The notes beneath the pieces were generated by a model. The model was not told where the DNA came from. It saw nothing but the letters and a program-made list of their open reading frames with translations, and did not search any database. From the NCBI GenBank assembly GCA_963726715.1, contig CAVSDF010000007.1, positions 1 to 64,000 of the forward strand: a stretch of 64,000 nt of DNA. The letters run 5' to 3'. How positions within the stretch are numbered: position 1 is the stretch's first letter; each line of letters starts with the position of its first letter. Below, piece by piece: positions 54,851 through 64,000 of the stretch. This DNA comes from CAVSDF01 sp963726715 (GTDB taxonomy: Bacteria > Bacteroidota > Rhodothermia > Rhodothermales > BA12). Both the position numbers and the translations under genes were made by a program.

Positions 54851-56844
54851 GTGACCGACGCCCTCCTGCCCCTCGTCGCTGGCACGGCGACCCCGTTCGT
54901 CGCCGACGCTGCATCGGCCGCCGCGCTTGCCGTCGTAGCCGTCTACGGCGTCGCGCTCGGCCTCGTCTCCCTCCTCGGCGTGCAGGCCGGACTGCTCGCC
55001 CTCGCCGCCCGCCGCCACCGCGCACCCGACCTCACGCCGCTCGACGAGGCCGACTTGCCGCGTGTGACCGTGCAGGTGCCGCTCTTCGACGAGCCTGCCG
55101 TCGCCGCGCGGATCGTCCGCGCCTGCCTCGCGCTCGACTACCCGGCGCACCTCCTCGACGTGCAGATCCTCGACGACTCGCGCGACGCCACGCCCGCGCT
55201 CGTCGCCGCCGAACTCGCCGAGCACGCCGCCCGCATCGCCGACCGCAGCACCGGCGACGGCGCGCCCACCGACGGACCGGGCGTCGCGCACATCCGCCGC
55301 GCCGACCGCGTCGGGTTCAAGGCGGGCGCCCTCGCCCACGGCCTCCGGCAGTCGACGAGCGACGTCGTCGCCATCTTCGACGCCGACTTCGTCCCCGCGC
55401 CCGACACCCTCCGGCGCCTCGTGCCGATCCTCGTCCGCGACGCGGGCGTCGGATGCGTGCAGGCGCGATGGGGCCACCTCAACGCCGACGCCTCGTGGCT
55501 GACGCGCGCGCAGGCGATGGGCCTCGACCTCCACTTCGCCGTCGAGCACCGCGGGCGCTCGGCGCTCGGCGGCTTCTTCAACTTCAACGGCACGGCCGGC
55601 CTCTGGCGCCGCGCCTGCATCGACGACGCGGGCGGGTGGCGCGCCGACTCGCTCGCCGAGGATCTCGACCTCAGCTACCGCGCCCAGCTCGCCGGGTGGC
55701 GCTTCGCCTGCGCCGACGCCGTCGCCGTGCCCGCCGAACTGCCCGCGACGCTCGCCGCCTGGCGGACGCAGCAGCGCCGGTGGGCCAAGGGCGGCGCCGA
55801 GGTGCTGCGCCTGCTCGGCCCGCGCGTGGCCCGCGCGCCGCTTCCGGTGCGGGTGCGCACGCTCGGCCTCGCCCACATCGGCGCCTCGCTCGCGCTCCTC
55901 GCCACCGCGACCGTCGTGCTGCTCCACGCCCCCGCGTGGCTCCTCGGCCTGCCCGCGCCGATCGTCCACGCGGGCACCGTCGGGGCGCTCGGCTACCTCG
56001 CGGCGGTGACGGCGACGGCGGCGCGGCGGCGAGCCGCGAGCGGTGGGTTCGCCCGCGCCATCGCCCGCGCCCCGCTCTTCCTCGCCGCCATGGCCGGCCT
56101 CGCCCCTTCCCTCGCCGCCTCGGTGATTGCCGGACTGCGCGGACGCGCGACGCCGTTCGAGCGCACCGAGAAGGTCGGCGACGAGTTGGGGACGACGGAC
56201 GGCGGACGACGGACGACGGACGAGGCGCTGGCGGCAATGGGCGGCGGGCGACAGACGACCAGTGATGCGATACCCTCTCAGGTCTCCGCACCGTCCAGGT
56301 TTCCCGCTCCCGGCAGGCTCGGGGCGACAGGTGACGGGTCGACGGAGGAGGCCGTGTGGACGGCGGAGCCACGGGGGACGGATCGGCAGGCGCCCGCACT
56401 CCATCCGCTCTCGACAAACAACCCACGACAAACGACAAACGCCCGACGCCCCCGTGGCCCGTCGCGCGCGACGCGGCCCTCGCACTCTACCTCGCCATCG
56501 GGTGGGCGATGCTCGTGCACGCGCACGTCTACAACGCACTCCTCTTCCAGACGCTCGCGCTCGCAGGCGTCGTCGGCCTCGCCCTCCACGGCGCCGCCGA
56601 CGCCCGCCGCGCCCGCGCCGCCGCCGCTGTCCCGCCGCAGGCGCCCGCCCCGACAGCGCCGCGCCGTACCTTGACAGGCTCCGCCGACGCCCGTCCCGAT
56701 CCGTCCGCCGCCGCGACGGACACCGGGGCCTCCGCGCTCGCTCCCGCGTCGCCCGCCGCGCGGCTGCCCGGCGCCGCCCGCCCGCCCTCCGCCTCCCCGG
56801 CCCTCCCACTTCGGCCCGAATGCTCCACCTCGACGACGCCCTGA
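54851..56844 (+). CDS. membrane glycosyltransferase, family 2 (cellulose-synthase-like), with a disrupted C-terminus
   Basis: A processive-type GT2 enzyme. A membrane helix is followed by LPRVTVQVPLFDEPAVAARI, VQILDDSRDATP (first Asp region), RADRVGFKAGALAHGL, DVVAIFDADFVPAPDTLRRL (DxD), GGFFNFNGTAGLWRR, EDLDLSYRAQL (the ED base) and the Q-x-x-R-W motif in TQQRRWAKGG. Several helices follow to ATPFERTEKVGDEL at about 56,190. Then comes a heptamer-like insert with GACGGAC units (56,190-56,450), after which another frame supplies LALYLAIGWAMLVHAHVYNA and a final helix to 56844. So the insert or an indel breaks the coding sequence. The product polymer is unknown. Confidence 0.85.
56190..56450. 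repeat. heptamer-like tracts inside the glycosyltransferase gene
   Basis: GACGGAC-type units occur at 56,195-56,225 and GACAAAC-type units at about 56,412-56,446. Related tracts lie at 30,790, 54,118 and 60,122. They resemble the short tandem heptamer repeats known from cyanobacteria. The translated sequence here is not conserved-looking, and the frame changes across it. Confidence 0.65.
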
Positions 56845-58722
56845 CGCTCCTCGACCGCGCCGACGACGCCGCGGCCGCCGACGTGCTTGGGACGCTCGCC
56901 GTCGAGACGCCCGTCCACGCGACCGTCCACGTGCTCCTCGCGCAGGCCTGCGAGCGCCTCCACCGCTGGGACGACGCCCTCTCGGCGTGGCAGACGGCGC
57001 GCCTGCTGCTCCCCGACCTCGCGCTCGTGCAGCAGGGAACGCTGCGCGCCGCGCAGGTGCTCGCGGCCCTGCAAACCCTCCGCGCCCCCGAACCCTTCCC
57101 GTCTGGCGACGACGATGTGGACGACAGATCGTTCGGCGCCGACGATTTCGACACGGGATCGAGGACCTACGAGGCCGCGCCCGACGACCGCCCCGAGGCG
57201 CCCACCTCCGCCGTCTTCGTCGACGACCCGCGCGGCAGAACCGGGCAGACGGCCGCCACTGCCTGGGGCGCCGATGCCGCAGCCAGCGATCCGTACGCCG
57301 CGCTCCGGCACTCCAGCAGCGTCCCCCCCGCGCCGCCGATGCCGACCGTCGGCGCTGCCGGGGCGATGGGCGCCGGAGGCGTCGGCGCACCGCCGATCCC
57401 CGATCCGCAGGCCGACCCGTACGCGCCCGCGAACCCGTCGCAGCCGCAGGCCGCCGCCTCACGCGTCGCCGACCCGTACCGCGACGACCCGTACGCCTCG
57501 CCCATCCTCGACCCGTACGCGGCCCCGCACGCCGCGTCCCCTGCTGCGCCGCCGCTGCCGGTCGCCGACGCCCCGCCGCGTTCGGCCTCCGCCGAAGACG
57601 CGCCGCGTGCCACGCCGGAGGCCGAACGCGCAGGCACCGCCGCGCCCCCGCTGAGCGTCTTCTTCGACCCGCTCGCCGACGCCATCCACGCCCGTCCGCT
57701 CGACGATCCACGCCCCGCCGCGCCGCGCCCGCCCGTGGCCCCGCCGCCGCCCGCGCCGGTAGCCCCGGCGGCGCCTGTGCCCGTCGCGCCCGCCCTGGTG
57801 ACGCTGCCGGCGGATCGGTTCGTCTCGCCTGCATCGCCCGCGACCGAGCCGACCGGCCCCGCTTCGCCTGTGACGCCCGTGCCTGTGGCGCCTGCGATGG
57901 ACCCAATCCGCCGCGATGGCACCGCCGGAGAGGACGCCCGCGCCGACGGAGGTGCCGGTGGACTGGCCCGCGCCATCCGCCCCGAACCCACCGGCCGCGC
58001 CGCCGGAGACGGCGCCGGAGTCGACCTGGGCGCCTGCCCCGCCCTTCCGCGCACCCGAGCCGCCGCCGCCGTCCGAGGCCGTCCCCGCGTGGTCGCACCC
58101 GATGACGCCCGAGCCGTCGCCTGAGCCGCCGGACGAGGCGCCGCTGTGGGACGTGCCGCGCGCGTCCGCCGCCATGCCGCCATCGGCCCCGACGGCGCCG
58201 TTCTCGTCGACGCTGCCGCCCCTGACGCCGTCGCCGACGGCCGGTCCGGCGCCGTCCGCGTGGGCGCCGCCGGTGCAGGTGTCCGCTTCGGCAGGTGAGG
58301 AGGCGTCGCTGCCGACGTTCGGCCCGGCGCCGTCGGGTGTGCGGTCGATGGGCGCTGCCCCGCCGCCTGCCGAGGCGATGGCACCGCCGGAGATCGTGCC
58401 GGTGCCGCCCGCGGAGGTGCCCGTCGACGCGCCGCGGCTGCCGGGCGTGCCGTCGACGTTCGACCTCGACGACCTCATCGAGTCGCTCAACACCGCCGGC
58501 CGCATCGTCCCGCACGACGATCCAAACGCCTCGCCGCCGCCGGAGGGCCTCGACACCGACAGTGCCGACGAGGTCGTCTCGCCGACGCTCGCGCGCATTT
58601 TCGCCGCGCAGGGGCAGTACGCCGACGCCATCCGCGCCTACGAACGCCTCGCCACCGTCCACCCCGACCGCGCCGCCGACTTCCTCGCCGAAGCCGACGC
58701 CCTCCGCACCCGCTCGCGCTGA
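56820..58722 (+). CDS. TPR protein with long Pro/Ala-rich linker, one frameshift
   Basis: A protein of about 630 residues. TPR-like helices lie at the start (LHLDDALTLLDRADDAAAAD, then VHVLLAQACERLHRWDDALS, residues 1-90) and the end (PTLARIFAAQGQYADAIRAY and ERLATVHPDRAADFLAEADA). Between them are about 450 residues of low-complexity Pro, Ala, Asp and Tyr-rich sequence, including repeated ADPYA and DPYxxP units. One shift between 57,910 and 58,000 joins the two halves. TPR ends separated by a flexible linker suit a scaffold that bridges two partners. It overlaps the end of the glycosyltransferase frame by 25 bases and is likely in one operon with it. Confidence 0.75.
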
Positions 58723-58850
58723 CGGCGGCCTCTGGTTTGCCGCAGCGGTGAGGGGAGCGCGGAAGAGCGCGGTCGGGATCGGGGCGGCTCGGGAGCGTTT
58801 CGGGGAGACGGGCGGTCCAAGGTCCACTCTGCCTGTTTTCCCCGCCCCCG

Positions 58851-60066
58851 ATGCCCACCGCCCTCGCCGATCTCCTCGCCCGCCGCCGCCGCACCATCGC
58901 GGGCCTCATGTCCGGCACATCCCTCGACGGGGTGGATGCGGTGATCGTGGACCTCGACGGGTCGGGGCCGGGGGTGTCGATGGAGGTGCGCGGGGCGGCG
59001 TTCGTGCCGTACCCGGAGGCGCTGCGCGAGGCGCTCCTCGCCGCCTCGCTCGCCGGGACCTCGGACGTGCGGGCGCTCTCGGGCCTCGGCTTTCGGCTCG
59101 CGCCCATCTACGCCGAGGCCGTCGAGGCCGCCTGCGCCGACGCGGGCATCGAGGTGTCGGCGCTCGACGCAGTCGGGTGCCACGGGCAGACCGTCCACCA
59201 CGTGCCCGATCCCGAAGACGTGGCGGGCGAGATGACGGCCTCGACGCTGCAAATCGGCAGCCCGTCGGCGCTCGCCGTGCGGCTCGGCGTGCCGGTCGTC
59301 GCCGATTTTCGCGCGGCCGATGTGGCGCTCGGCGGGCAGGGCGCGCCGCTCGTGCCGTACCTCGACTTCGTCCGCTTCGCCGCGCCCGGCGAGACGCGCC
59401 TGCTCGTCAACCTCGGCGGCATCGCCAACGCGACCGTCCTGCCCGCCGGATGCACCGCCTCCGACGTCGCCGCCTTCGACACCGGCCCGGCCAACATGGT
59501 CTCCGACCGCCTCGCCACGCTCTTCTTCGGCGTCCCCTACGACGACGGCGGGCGCCTCGCCGCGAGCGGCACCCCCGACGCCGAGACCATCGCCCGCCTG
59601 ATGAACGACCCGTACTTGCAGCGAATGCCGCCCAAGTCGACCGGGCGCGAACTCTACGACGAGCGCTTCGTGGCCGACCTGGCCGACCGCGCGGGCCTCG
59701 CCCTGGCCCCCGTGACCGACGCGACCGACGCGCAGGCGCGCGACCTCATCGCCACCGCCATCGCCTTCAGCGCGCCACGCGCTCCACGACGCCTACCTGC
59801 GCTTCATCGCCCCCATCGCCCCCGTCGATGTGGTGATCCTCTCCGGCGGCGGGCGGCACAACGCGGCCCTCGCCGGAGCGATTCAGGACCTCTTCGGCCC
59901 GGTTCCGGTGCGCACGACGGACGACTACGGCGTCGATGGCGACACGAAGGAGGCGCTTCTCGTGGCACTCCTCGCGCACGAAACGCTCAACGGCGTCCCG
60001 GCGAACCTCCCGCGCGTGACCGGCGCGCGGCGCCCGGCGGTGCTCGGCGTGATCGCGCAGCCGTGA
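58851..60066 (+). CDS. anmK: anhydro-N-acetylmuramic acid kinase, one frameshift
   Basis: It phosphorylates anhydro-MurNAc during peptidoglycan recycling. The ATP-binding loop is IAGLMSGTSLDGVDAVIVDL; then VGCHGQTVHHVPD, STLQIGSPSALAVRLGVPVV, ADFRAADVALGGQGAPLVPY, NLGGIANATVL, AFDTGPANMVSD and MPPKSTGRELYDERFV follow the family closely. A one-base shift near 59,776 comes before VVILSGGGRHNAALAGAIQD and the C-terminus ending at 60066. The motifs on both sides are intact, so the gene is probably whole in the cell. The ATG at 58851 has no Shine-Dalgarno box. Confidence 0.95.
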
Positions 60067-60240
60067 CCGGGGGGGATGGAGGATGGGGAATGGGTGAGTG
60101 GAGATGGGGCCGTCCCCCATCCCCCTCCCGTCGTCCGCCGTCCGTCGTCCCCCATCTGCGCGCGGTTCTCGCATTCGGGTGTGACCCATCGGCGCGGGTC
60201 GGGCGTTGTGGGGGCATCTGCTGACTTCTCTTCCCGGACC
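60067..60240. other. intergenic region with CGTCCGC-type heptamer tract
   Basis: GTCGTCCGCCGTCCGTCGTC at about 60,129-60,148, framed by GGGATGGAGGATGGGG and CCCCCATC blocks that can pair with each other. No gene is seen. It separates anmK from thiL. Confidence 0.55.
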
Positions 60241-61350
60241 ATGCCAACGCTTTCCGACCTCGGCGAATTCGGCCTCATCGACCGCCTGCGCACCGCGCTC
60301 GGCCCCGCCGCGACGCACCCGAACCTCGTCGAGGGCATCGGCGACGACGCGGCAGTGTACCGCATCGGCGACGACCGCGCGCTCGTCGTGACCACCGACG
60401 CGCTCGTCGAGGGCATCCACTTCGACCGCGCGATGACGCCGATGGAGCGGCTCGGCTTCAAGGCGATCTCCGTCAACGTCTCCGACGTGTGCGCCATGAA
60501 CGCCCGCCCGACGCTCGTCACCGTCGCGCTCGGCCTGCCACCCGCGATGGCCGTCGACGACATCGACGCGCTCTACGCGGGCATCCGGCGGGCCTGCGAG
60601 CGCTACGGCTGCGCCCTCGCGGGCGGCGACACGACGCAGTCGCAGGCGCTCCTCATCACCGTCACCGCGCTCGGTGAGGCGCGGCTCTCCGACGTCGTCT
60701 ATCGCCGCGGCGCCCGCGTCGGCGACCTCGTCTGCGTAACCGGTGACATTGGGGCGGCCTTCGCCGGCCTCAAAACCCTCCTCGACGCGCGCGACCGCCT
60801 GCGCCGCGACCCCTCCGCCGTGCCCGACTTCGCCGACCGCCAGTACGTCGTCTCGCGCCAGCTCGCGCCCATCGCCCGCCTCGACGCCGTCGATGCGTTC
60901 GAGCGTGCGGGCGTGCGCCCGAGCGCGATGATCGACGTGTCGGATGGCCTCGCCAGCGAGGCGCACCACATCGCCCGCGCGAGCGGGGTCGGGATGCGGC
61001 TCTTCGAGGCCGCCCTGCCCATCGACCCCGAGGCGCGCGACGTGGCGACGGCCCTCGAAGCCGACGCGCCCGTCTTCGCGCTCTTCGGCGGCGAGGACTA
61101 CGAACTGCTCTTCACGATGAGCGAGGACGACCTCGAACGCCTGCCCAAGGAAGGCCTCTTCCGCGCCATCGGGCGCGTGACCAGCGCCGTTGAGGGGGTC
61201 GTCGTGCAGACCGCAGAAGGCGAAGAGATCGCGCTCGCCGACGCTGGTTTCCGCCACTTCGGCGCCCCGCCCGAGCCGCTTGCCCCGTCGTCTCCCGACG
61301 CCGACGAGGACACGGGATCGGACGACGATGCGCCGGGCGAATGGGAATGA
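60241..61350 (+). CDS. thiL: thiamine-monophosphate kinase
   Basis: It makes thiamine diphosphate from thiamine monophosphate, the last step of vitamin B1 synthesis. The 369-residue protein begins LGEFGLIDRL and has GIGDDAAVYRIGDDRALVVT with TDALVEGIHFD (Mg/ATP site), GFKAISVNVSDVCAMNARPT, then GGDTTQSQALLITVTALGEA, and a C-terminal MIDVSDGLASEAHHIARASG with LFGGEDYELLFTMSEDDLER. All the acidic residues of the AIR-synthase-type fold are present. The acidic tail is longer than usual. The frame is intact. Confidence 0.96.
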   Translation: MPTLSDLGEFGLIDRLRTALGPAATHPNLVEGIGDDAAVYRIGDDRALVVTTDALVEGIHFDRAMTPMERLGFKAISVNVSDVCAMNARPTLVTVALGLPPAMAVDDIDALYAGIRRACERYGCALAGGDTTQSQALLITVTALGEARLSDVVYRRGARVGDLVCVTGDIGAAFAGLKTLLDARDRLRRDPSAVPDFADRQYVVSRQLAPIARLDAVDAFERAGVRPSAMIDVSDGLASEAHHIARASGVGMRLFEAALPIDPEARDVATALEADAPVFALFGGEDYELLFTMSEDDLERLPKEGLFRAIGRVTSAVEGVVVQTAEGEEIALADAGFRHFGAPPEPLAPSSPDADEDTGSDDDAPGEWE

Positions 61351-61508
61351 TCGCGTGGATAGACCGGAGACGACCGGTCAGGCCGGTGAACCCAGGCGAC
61401 GGAACGGTGCGGTTGCGAGCGCAACGAGGTGCCGACATTCGCTGACGCACCTTGCACGCGGGCATCGTCGGCGTTGATCTTGACACGGCTCCCCACCCCA
61501 TCCGTACC

Positions 61509-62138
61509 ATGCCCTACGCTCGGCTTTCCCGTCGCGCACGCCTGTTCGAAGACATCTCGCAGGACCTGCTCAACCGAATTCTCAGCGGCGAACTCAAGTC
61601 CGGCGACCGCCTGCCCCCCGAACGCGCGCTCGTCGAACTCTACGGCGTCTCCCGCACAGCCATCCGCGAGGCACTGCGATCGCTCTCCGCGCGCGGCCTC
61701 GTCGAGAGCCATGTCGGACGCGGCACATTCGTGCGCCGCCCGACGAGCGAGCACCTGACAGAGAAGCTCCAACTCGTCCTCGCCGACGCCTCGACGCCCG
61801 CGCAGGTGCGGTCGGCGCGGCTGCTCGTCGAGTCGGAGGTCGCCGCCTGCGCCGCCGCGCACGCCACCGAAGCACAGCGCGAGCTCTTGGCGGTCGAGAT
61901 GGAAGGCGGGCGCCGGACGGAGGAGTATTTCAACACCCTCGCCGTGGCGGGCCAGGTGGCGCTCCTCGGCCCCATCATGGCCGCGCTGCGCAACCTCGAA
62001 GGCGAGGTCCGCTCCGAGCGCACCGCCCTGCGCCGCCTCACCACCGCCCTCGACGCCCACGACGCCGACGCCGCCCGCGAGGCCGTCCGCCCCAAGCGCC
62101 CGGCCCGCAAGGAGGTCGAGGCCGGGGGCTGCGACTGA
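61509..62138 (+). CDS. FadR-subfamily GntR transcriptional regulator
   Basis: A 209-residue one-component regulator. The winged helix reads FEDISQDLLNRILSGELKSG, then DRLPPERALVELYGVSRTAI and REALRSLSARGLVESHVGRG with TFVRRP, the GntR signature. The C-terminal helical FCD domain (RSARLLVESEVAACAAAHAT onwards) binds a small carboxylate ligand in relatives such as FadR and LldR. It is shorter than usual, since a middle helix region after EMEGGRRTEEYFNTLA seems reduced, so ligand binding may be altered or part of the sequence is missing. The ATG at 61509 is chosen because upstream residues are not conserved. Its target is not evident. Confidence 0.88.
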   Translation: MPYARLSRRARLFEDISQDLLNRILSGELKSGDRLPPERALVELYGVSRTAIREALRSLSARGLVESHVGRGTFVRRPTSEHLTEKLQLVLADASTPAQVRSARLLVESEVAACAAAHATEAQRELLAVEMEGGRRTEEYFNTLAVAGQVALLGPIMAALRNLEGEVRSERTALRRLTTALDAHDADAAREAVRPKRPARKEVEAGGCD

Positions 62139-62156
62139 GCGTCGACTGGTGGTGCA

Positions 62157-63657
62157 TCACACGTAGCGGGCGAAGGCGCTCGATGGGTCGTCCGGGATGG
62201 CGACATCGAGCGGCGGGCGGGCGGCCTGCTCGGCGAGCCACTCGGGCGCACCGTCGCGCTTGCGGACCGCGCCGTCGCCTTTCGGGGCCACGGTGCCGAA
62301 GACGGCGATCTCGCGGTAGCCGGGTTTGGCGTCGCCGAAGCCCCAGCGGATGCCGCCGTACGTCGACGCGTCGCGTCCGTCGAGCGAGAAGCGGTCGTTG
62401 AGGTAGCAGGCCGTCGCCCACGCGGTCTGCGGGTCGGGCGTCCACCGGAGGATCTGCTTGACCCAGACCATCCGCAGGTTGTTGTTCATCCACCCGTCGA
62501 GCAAAAACTGCTTCTGCGCGGCGTTCCACGTCTCGTCGCCGGTCTCGCCGCGCGCCAGTTCGCCGAGCGAGAAGATCCGCTCGCGCGGGTCGTCGGCGTG
62601 GGCGGTGAGGGTGGCGCGGGCGTGCGAGGGCAGGCCCGACCACCGCGCCCATCCGGCGACGTGGCGGCAGCGGTGGTGGTAGTATTCGCGCCACGTGAGC
62701 GTCTCGTCGAGGAATTTCCACCGCGCGGCAGCGTGAACGCTTCCGTCGGCTTCGGCGGCGAGGACGGCGCGGGCGACCTCGCGCGGCGAGAGCACGCCGA
62801 AGTGCATCCACGGCGAGATGCGCGCCGACCCGTCGGAGAGCGCCGGGTTATTGCGCGTCCACTTGTAGCGTCCCACGACGCTCTCGACGGCGTGGCCGAG
62901 CCGTTCCAGCGCCGCCGACCGTCCGCCCGACCACCCCGGCACAGGCGGCAGCGTCATGTCGACGCCGCAGTCGGCGATGAGCGCGTCGAGGGCCGCGTCG
63001 TCGCCGAGCGGTTCGGAGGCGAGGTCGAGATCGCCGTCGAAGGCCGATGCATCGGGCGCCTGCGTGGTGTCGGCGGCGAGGTGTGCGCTGCGGAGGGCGG
63101 TGTGGGCGGCGCGGAAGGCCGGTGTCGTCGCCAGGTGGGCGGGAAACGCGTTCATCGGCACCGCGCAGCACGCATCGACGCCGAAGACGGCGCGGTTGTC
63201 GAGGCGCGCGGCGAGGCCATCGGCGTACTCGCGCGTCACGAACGTCGGCACATCGTCGACGACCACCGCCGCCGCCCGCTCGGCCAGCCGGGCGACGAGA
63301 TCGACCTCCGATTCCCCCCGCGCGCCGTACCCACCGCACGAACCGCAGTCCGCGCCGCACGACGCCCGTCTCCAAGTCGCGGCTCGCCTCCAGGATGAAC
63401 CGGTGCAGGCGGTGCGAGGCGTGCGGGTAGCGGTTCTCGAGCGCGTGGACGACGACGACCGGCAGGCCGTGTTTGTTCGCGAGCGCGACCGCCGCATCGA
63501 TGGCCGGGTTCTCGTCGGCGCGCAGGGCCTGCATGAGCCAGCAGAGCACGTAGTCGCGCCCGCGCACCTGCACGCGGTGCGGCGTCAGGCGCCGCGTGCG
63601 CAGGCGGAGGGCGTCGAGACCGGAGAGCGCGTCGGCGGCGTCGGTCGGATCGGACAT
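62157..63657 (-). CDS. phr: deoxyribodipyrimidine photolyase, one frameshift
   Basis: A flavoprotein that uses light to repair UV-made pyrimidine dimers. The N-terminal antenna domain starts TPHRVQVRGRDYVLCWLMQA with LRADENPAIDAAVALANKHG and LPVVVVHALENRYPHASHRL. A shift near 63,330 moves to the frame carrying AAVVVDDVPTFVTREYADGL. The FAD-binding domain has RYKWTRNNPALSDGSARISP, WMHFGVLSPREVARAVLA, FLDETLTWREYYHHRCRHVA, WNAAQKQFLLDGWMNNNLRM and YLNDRFSLDGRDASTYGGIR. The MNNxLRM and NDR blocks resemble class II-type photolyases. The ATG at 63657 is the first fitting start. Confidence 0.9.
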
Positions 63658-63677
63658 GAGGCAGGTGGAGGATCGTA

Positions 63678-63699
63678 GAGACGCCGCATGCGGCGTCTC
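63678..63699. repeat. GAGACGCC hairpin repeat (copy 2)
   Basis: GAGACGCCGCA (63678-63688) and TGCGGCGTCTC (63689-63699) form a perfect 22-base palindrome preceded by CGTA and followed by CTCCGC, as at 28469-28490. Confidence 0.75.
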
Positions 63700-63751
63700 C
63701 TCCGCAGTTCCCGAACGGCACCAGCGCCCGCGCCACCCGAGACGCCCGGTA

Positions 63752-63774
63752 GAGACGCATCGGCGATGCGTCTC
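63752..63774. repeat. GAGACGCAT hairpin repeat (copy 3)
   Basis: GAGACGCAT (63752-63760) and ATGCGTCTC (63766-63774) pair over CGGCG, preceded by GGTA. It has the same outer motif as the copies at 28469 and 63678 with a different inner stem, which shows compensatory change. Confidence 0.75.
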
Positions 63775-63787
63775 CATGTCGCCTGAT

Positions 63788-64000
63788 TCAGCGGCGGAGA
63801 CCGCGGTCGGTGGCGGCGAGGTCGAAGTGTTCGGGGTCGAAATCTTCCTCCACCCATTCCGCGCGCTCCGCGTGCTCGGGGTGCGACGGGTCGGCAAGGA
63901 TCTCGCACAGGTCGCCGTAGCCCCACGGGCCGCCACTGTCCTCGGGCGGACCGGCACGCTCGCCGTCGGTGCAGCGCGGGTACTCGGCGCCCGGCTCGGG
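63788..64000 (-). CDS. pRiA4b ORF-3-like protein, C-terminal 70 residues (5' end outside window)
   Basis: The minus strand from the window edge reads GAEYPRCTDGERAGPPEDSG, then GPWGYGDLCEILADPSHPEH and EWVEEDFDPEHFDLAATDRG to a TGA at 63788-63790. The block Y-P-x-C-x-D-G-E-R-A-x-P-P-E-D, then G-x-W-G-Y, then F-D-P-E-x-F-D is the C-terminal signature of the plasmid pRiA4b ORF-3 family. These proteins are widespread on plasmids and chromosomes; their function is not established. The start lies beyond position 64000. Confidence 0.8.
   Translation of the reverse strand, partial: PEPGAEYPRCTDGERAGPPEDSGGPWGYGDLCEILADPSHPEHAERAEWVEEDFDPEHFDLAATDRGLRR

Noticed and set aside
56190..56450. CRISPR array
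   Set aside because: The repeats are 7-base tandem units without unique spacers of constant length, and no Cas gene is in the window.

Overview
The window is best read as two unrelated genomes joined in one contig. Positions 1 to about 9,630 hold compact, undamaged genes with a clearly actinobacterial character (Nocardioides or a relative): an NHL-repeat protein, a DEAD-box helicase, a LysE-type exporter, a DUF6458-like protein, a long acyl-CoA dehydrogenase, a TauE/SafE permease with an Rrf2 regulator, a SigE-type sigma factor with its membrane partner, and a DUF2461 protein. Between about 9,630 and 10,890 the sequence is a patchwork of broken fragments, including the start of an actinobacterial-style DnaE polymerase. 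From about 10,890 onward the genes look like the Rhodothermota/Bacteroidota side of the tree: a secreted protein with a type IX secretion C-terminal domain, LptE-like lipoprotein, PAS-rich histidine kinase, GH20 hexosaminidase, no Shine-Dalgarno boxes, and many palindromic intergenic repeats.

Layout of the second part. 10.9-17.8 kb: the 3' part of metG, an IS982-family element, two inverted copies of a DinB-like gene around an IS481-family element, and a ribosomal oxygenase gene. 17.9-36.4 kb: housekeeping and catabolic genes, namely thioredoxin and thioredoxin reductase, proline dehydrogenase, a secreted GH99-like protein, a cystathionine gamma-synthase family enzyme, a seven-PAS histidine kinase, pdxH, a GH20 hexosaminidase, HMG-CoA lyase, a FlgM-like small protein, an NtrC-type regulator and a GlgA-type glycosyltransferase. 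53.2-64 kb: PAP2 phosphatase, LptE-like lipoprotein, membrane glycosyltransferase, TPR protein, anmK, thiL, a FadR-type regulator, photolyase and the end of a pRiA4b ORF-3-like gene.

The most interesting stretch is 36.36-51.4 kb. It is an operon-like block, all on the plus strand: a MotB/OmpA-like protein, a two-membrane-segment protein, a lipoprotein with a von Willebrand A motif, a three-membrane-segment protein, a tubulin/FtsZ-like protein, a very large protein with an actin/Hsp70-type ATPase core, a MotA-like channel subunit with a long coiled-coil tail, and four related copies of an unrecognised protein family, followed by a MoxR/magnesium-chelatase-like AAA ATPase. The combination of a proton-channel pair, a vWA protein and both tubulin-like and actin-like filament proteins recalls the membrane-remodelling system predicted around FtsZ-like proteins by Makarova and Koonin (2010), and in its MotA/MotB pair it recalls Zorya defence. 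The function here is inferred, not shown.

Reading-frame quality differs sharply by region. The actinobacterial part has no frameshifts in its identified genes. The second part has about one per gene. The 36.4-51.4 kb block has one every one to two hundred bases, while its catalytic motifs stay intact. This looks like low-coverage or error-prone sequence over a functional island rather than old gene decay, so gene borders there are approximate.
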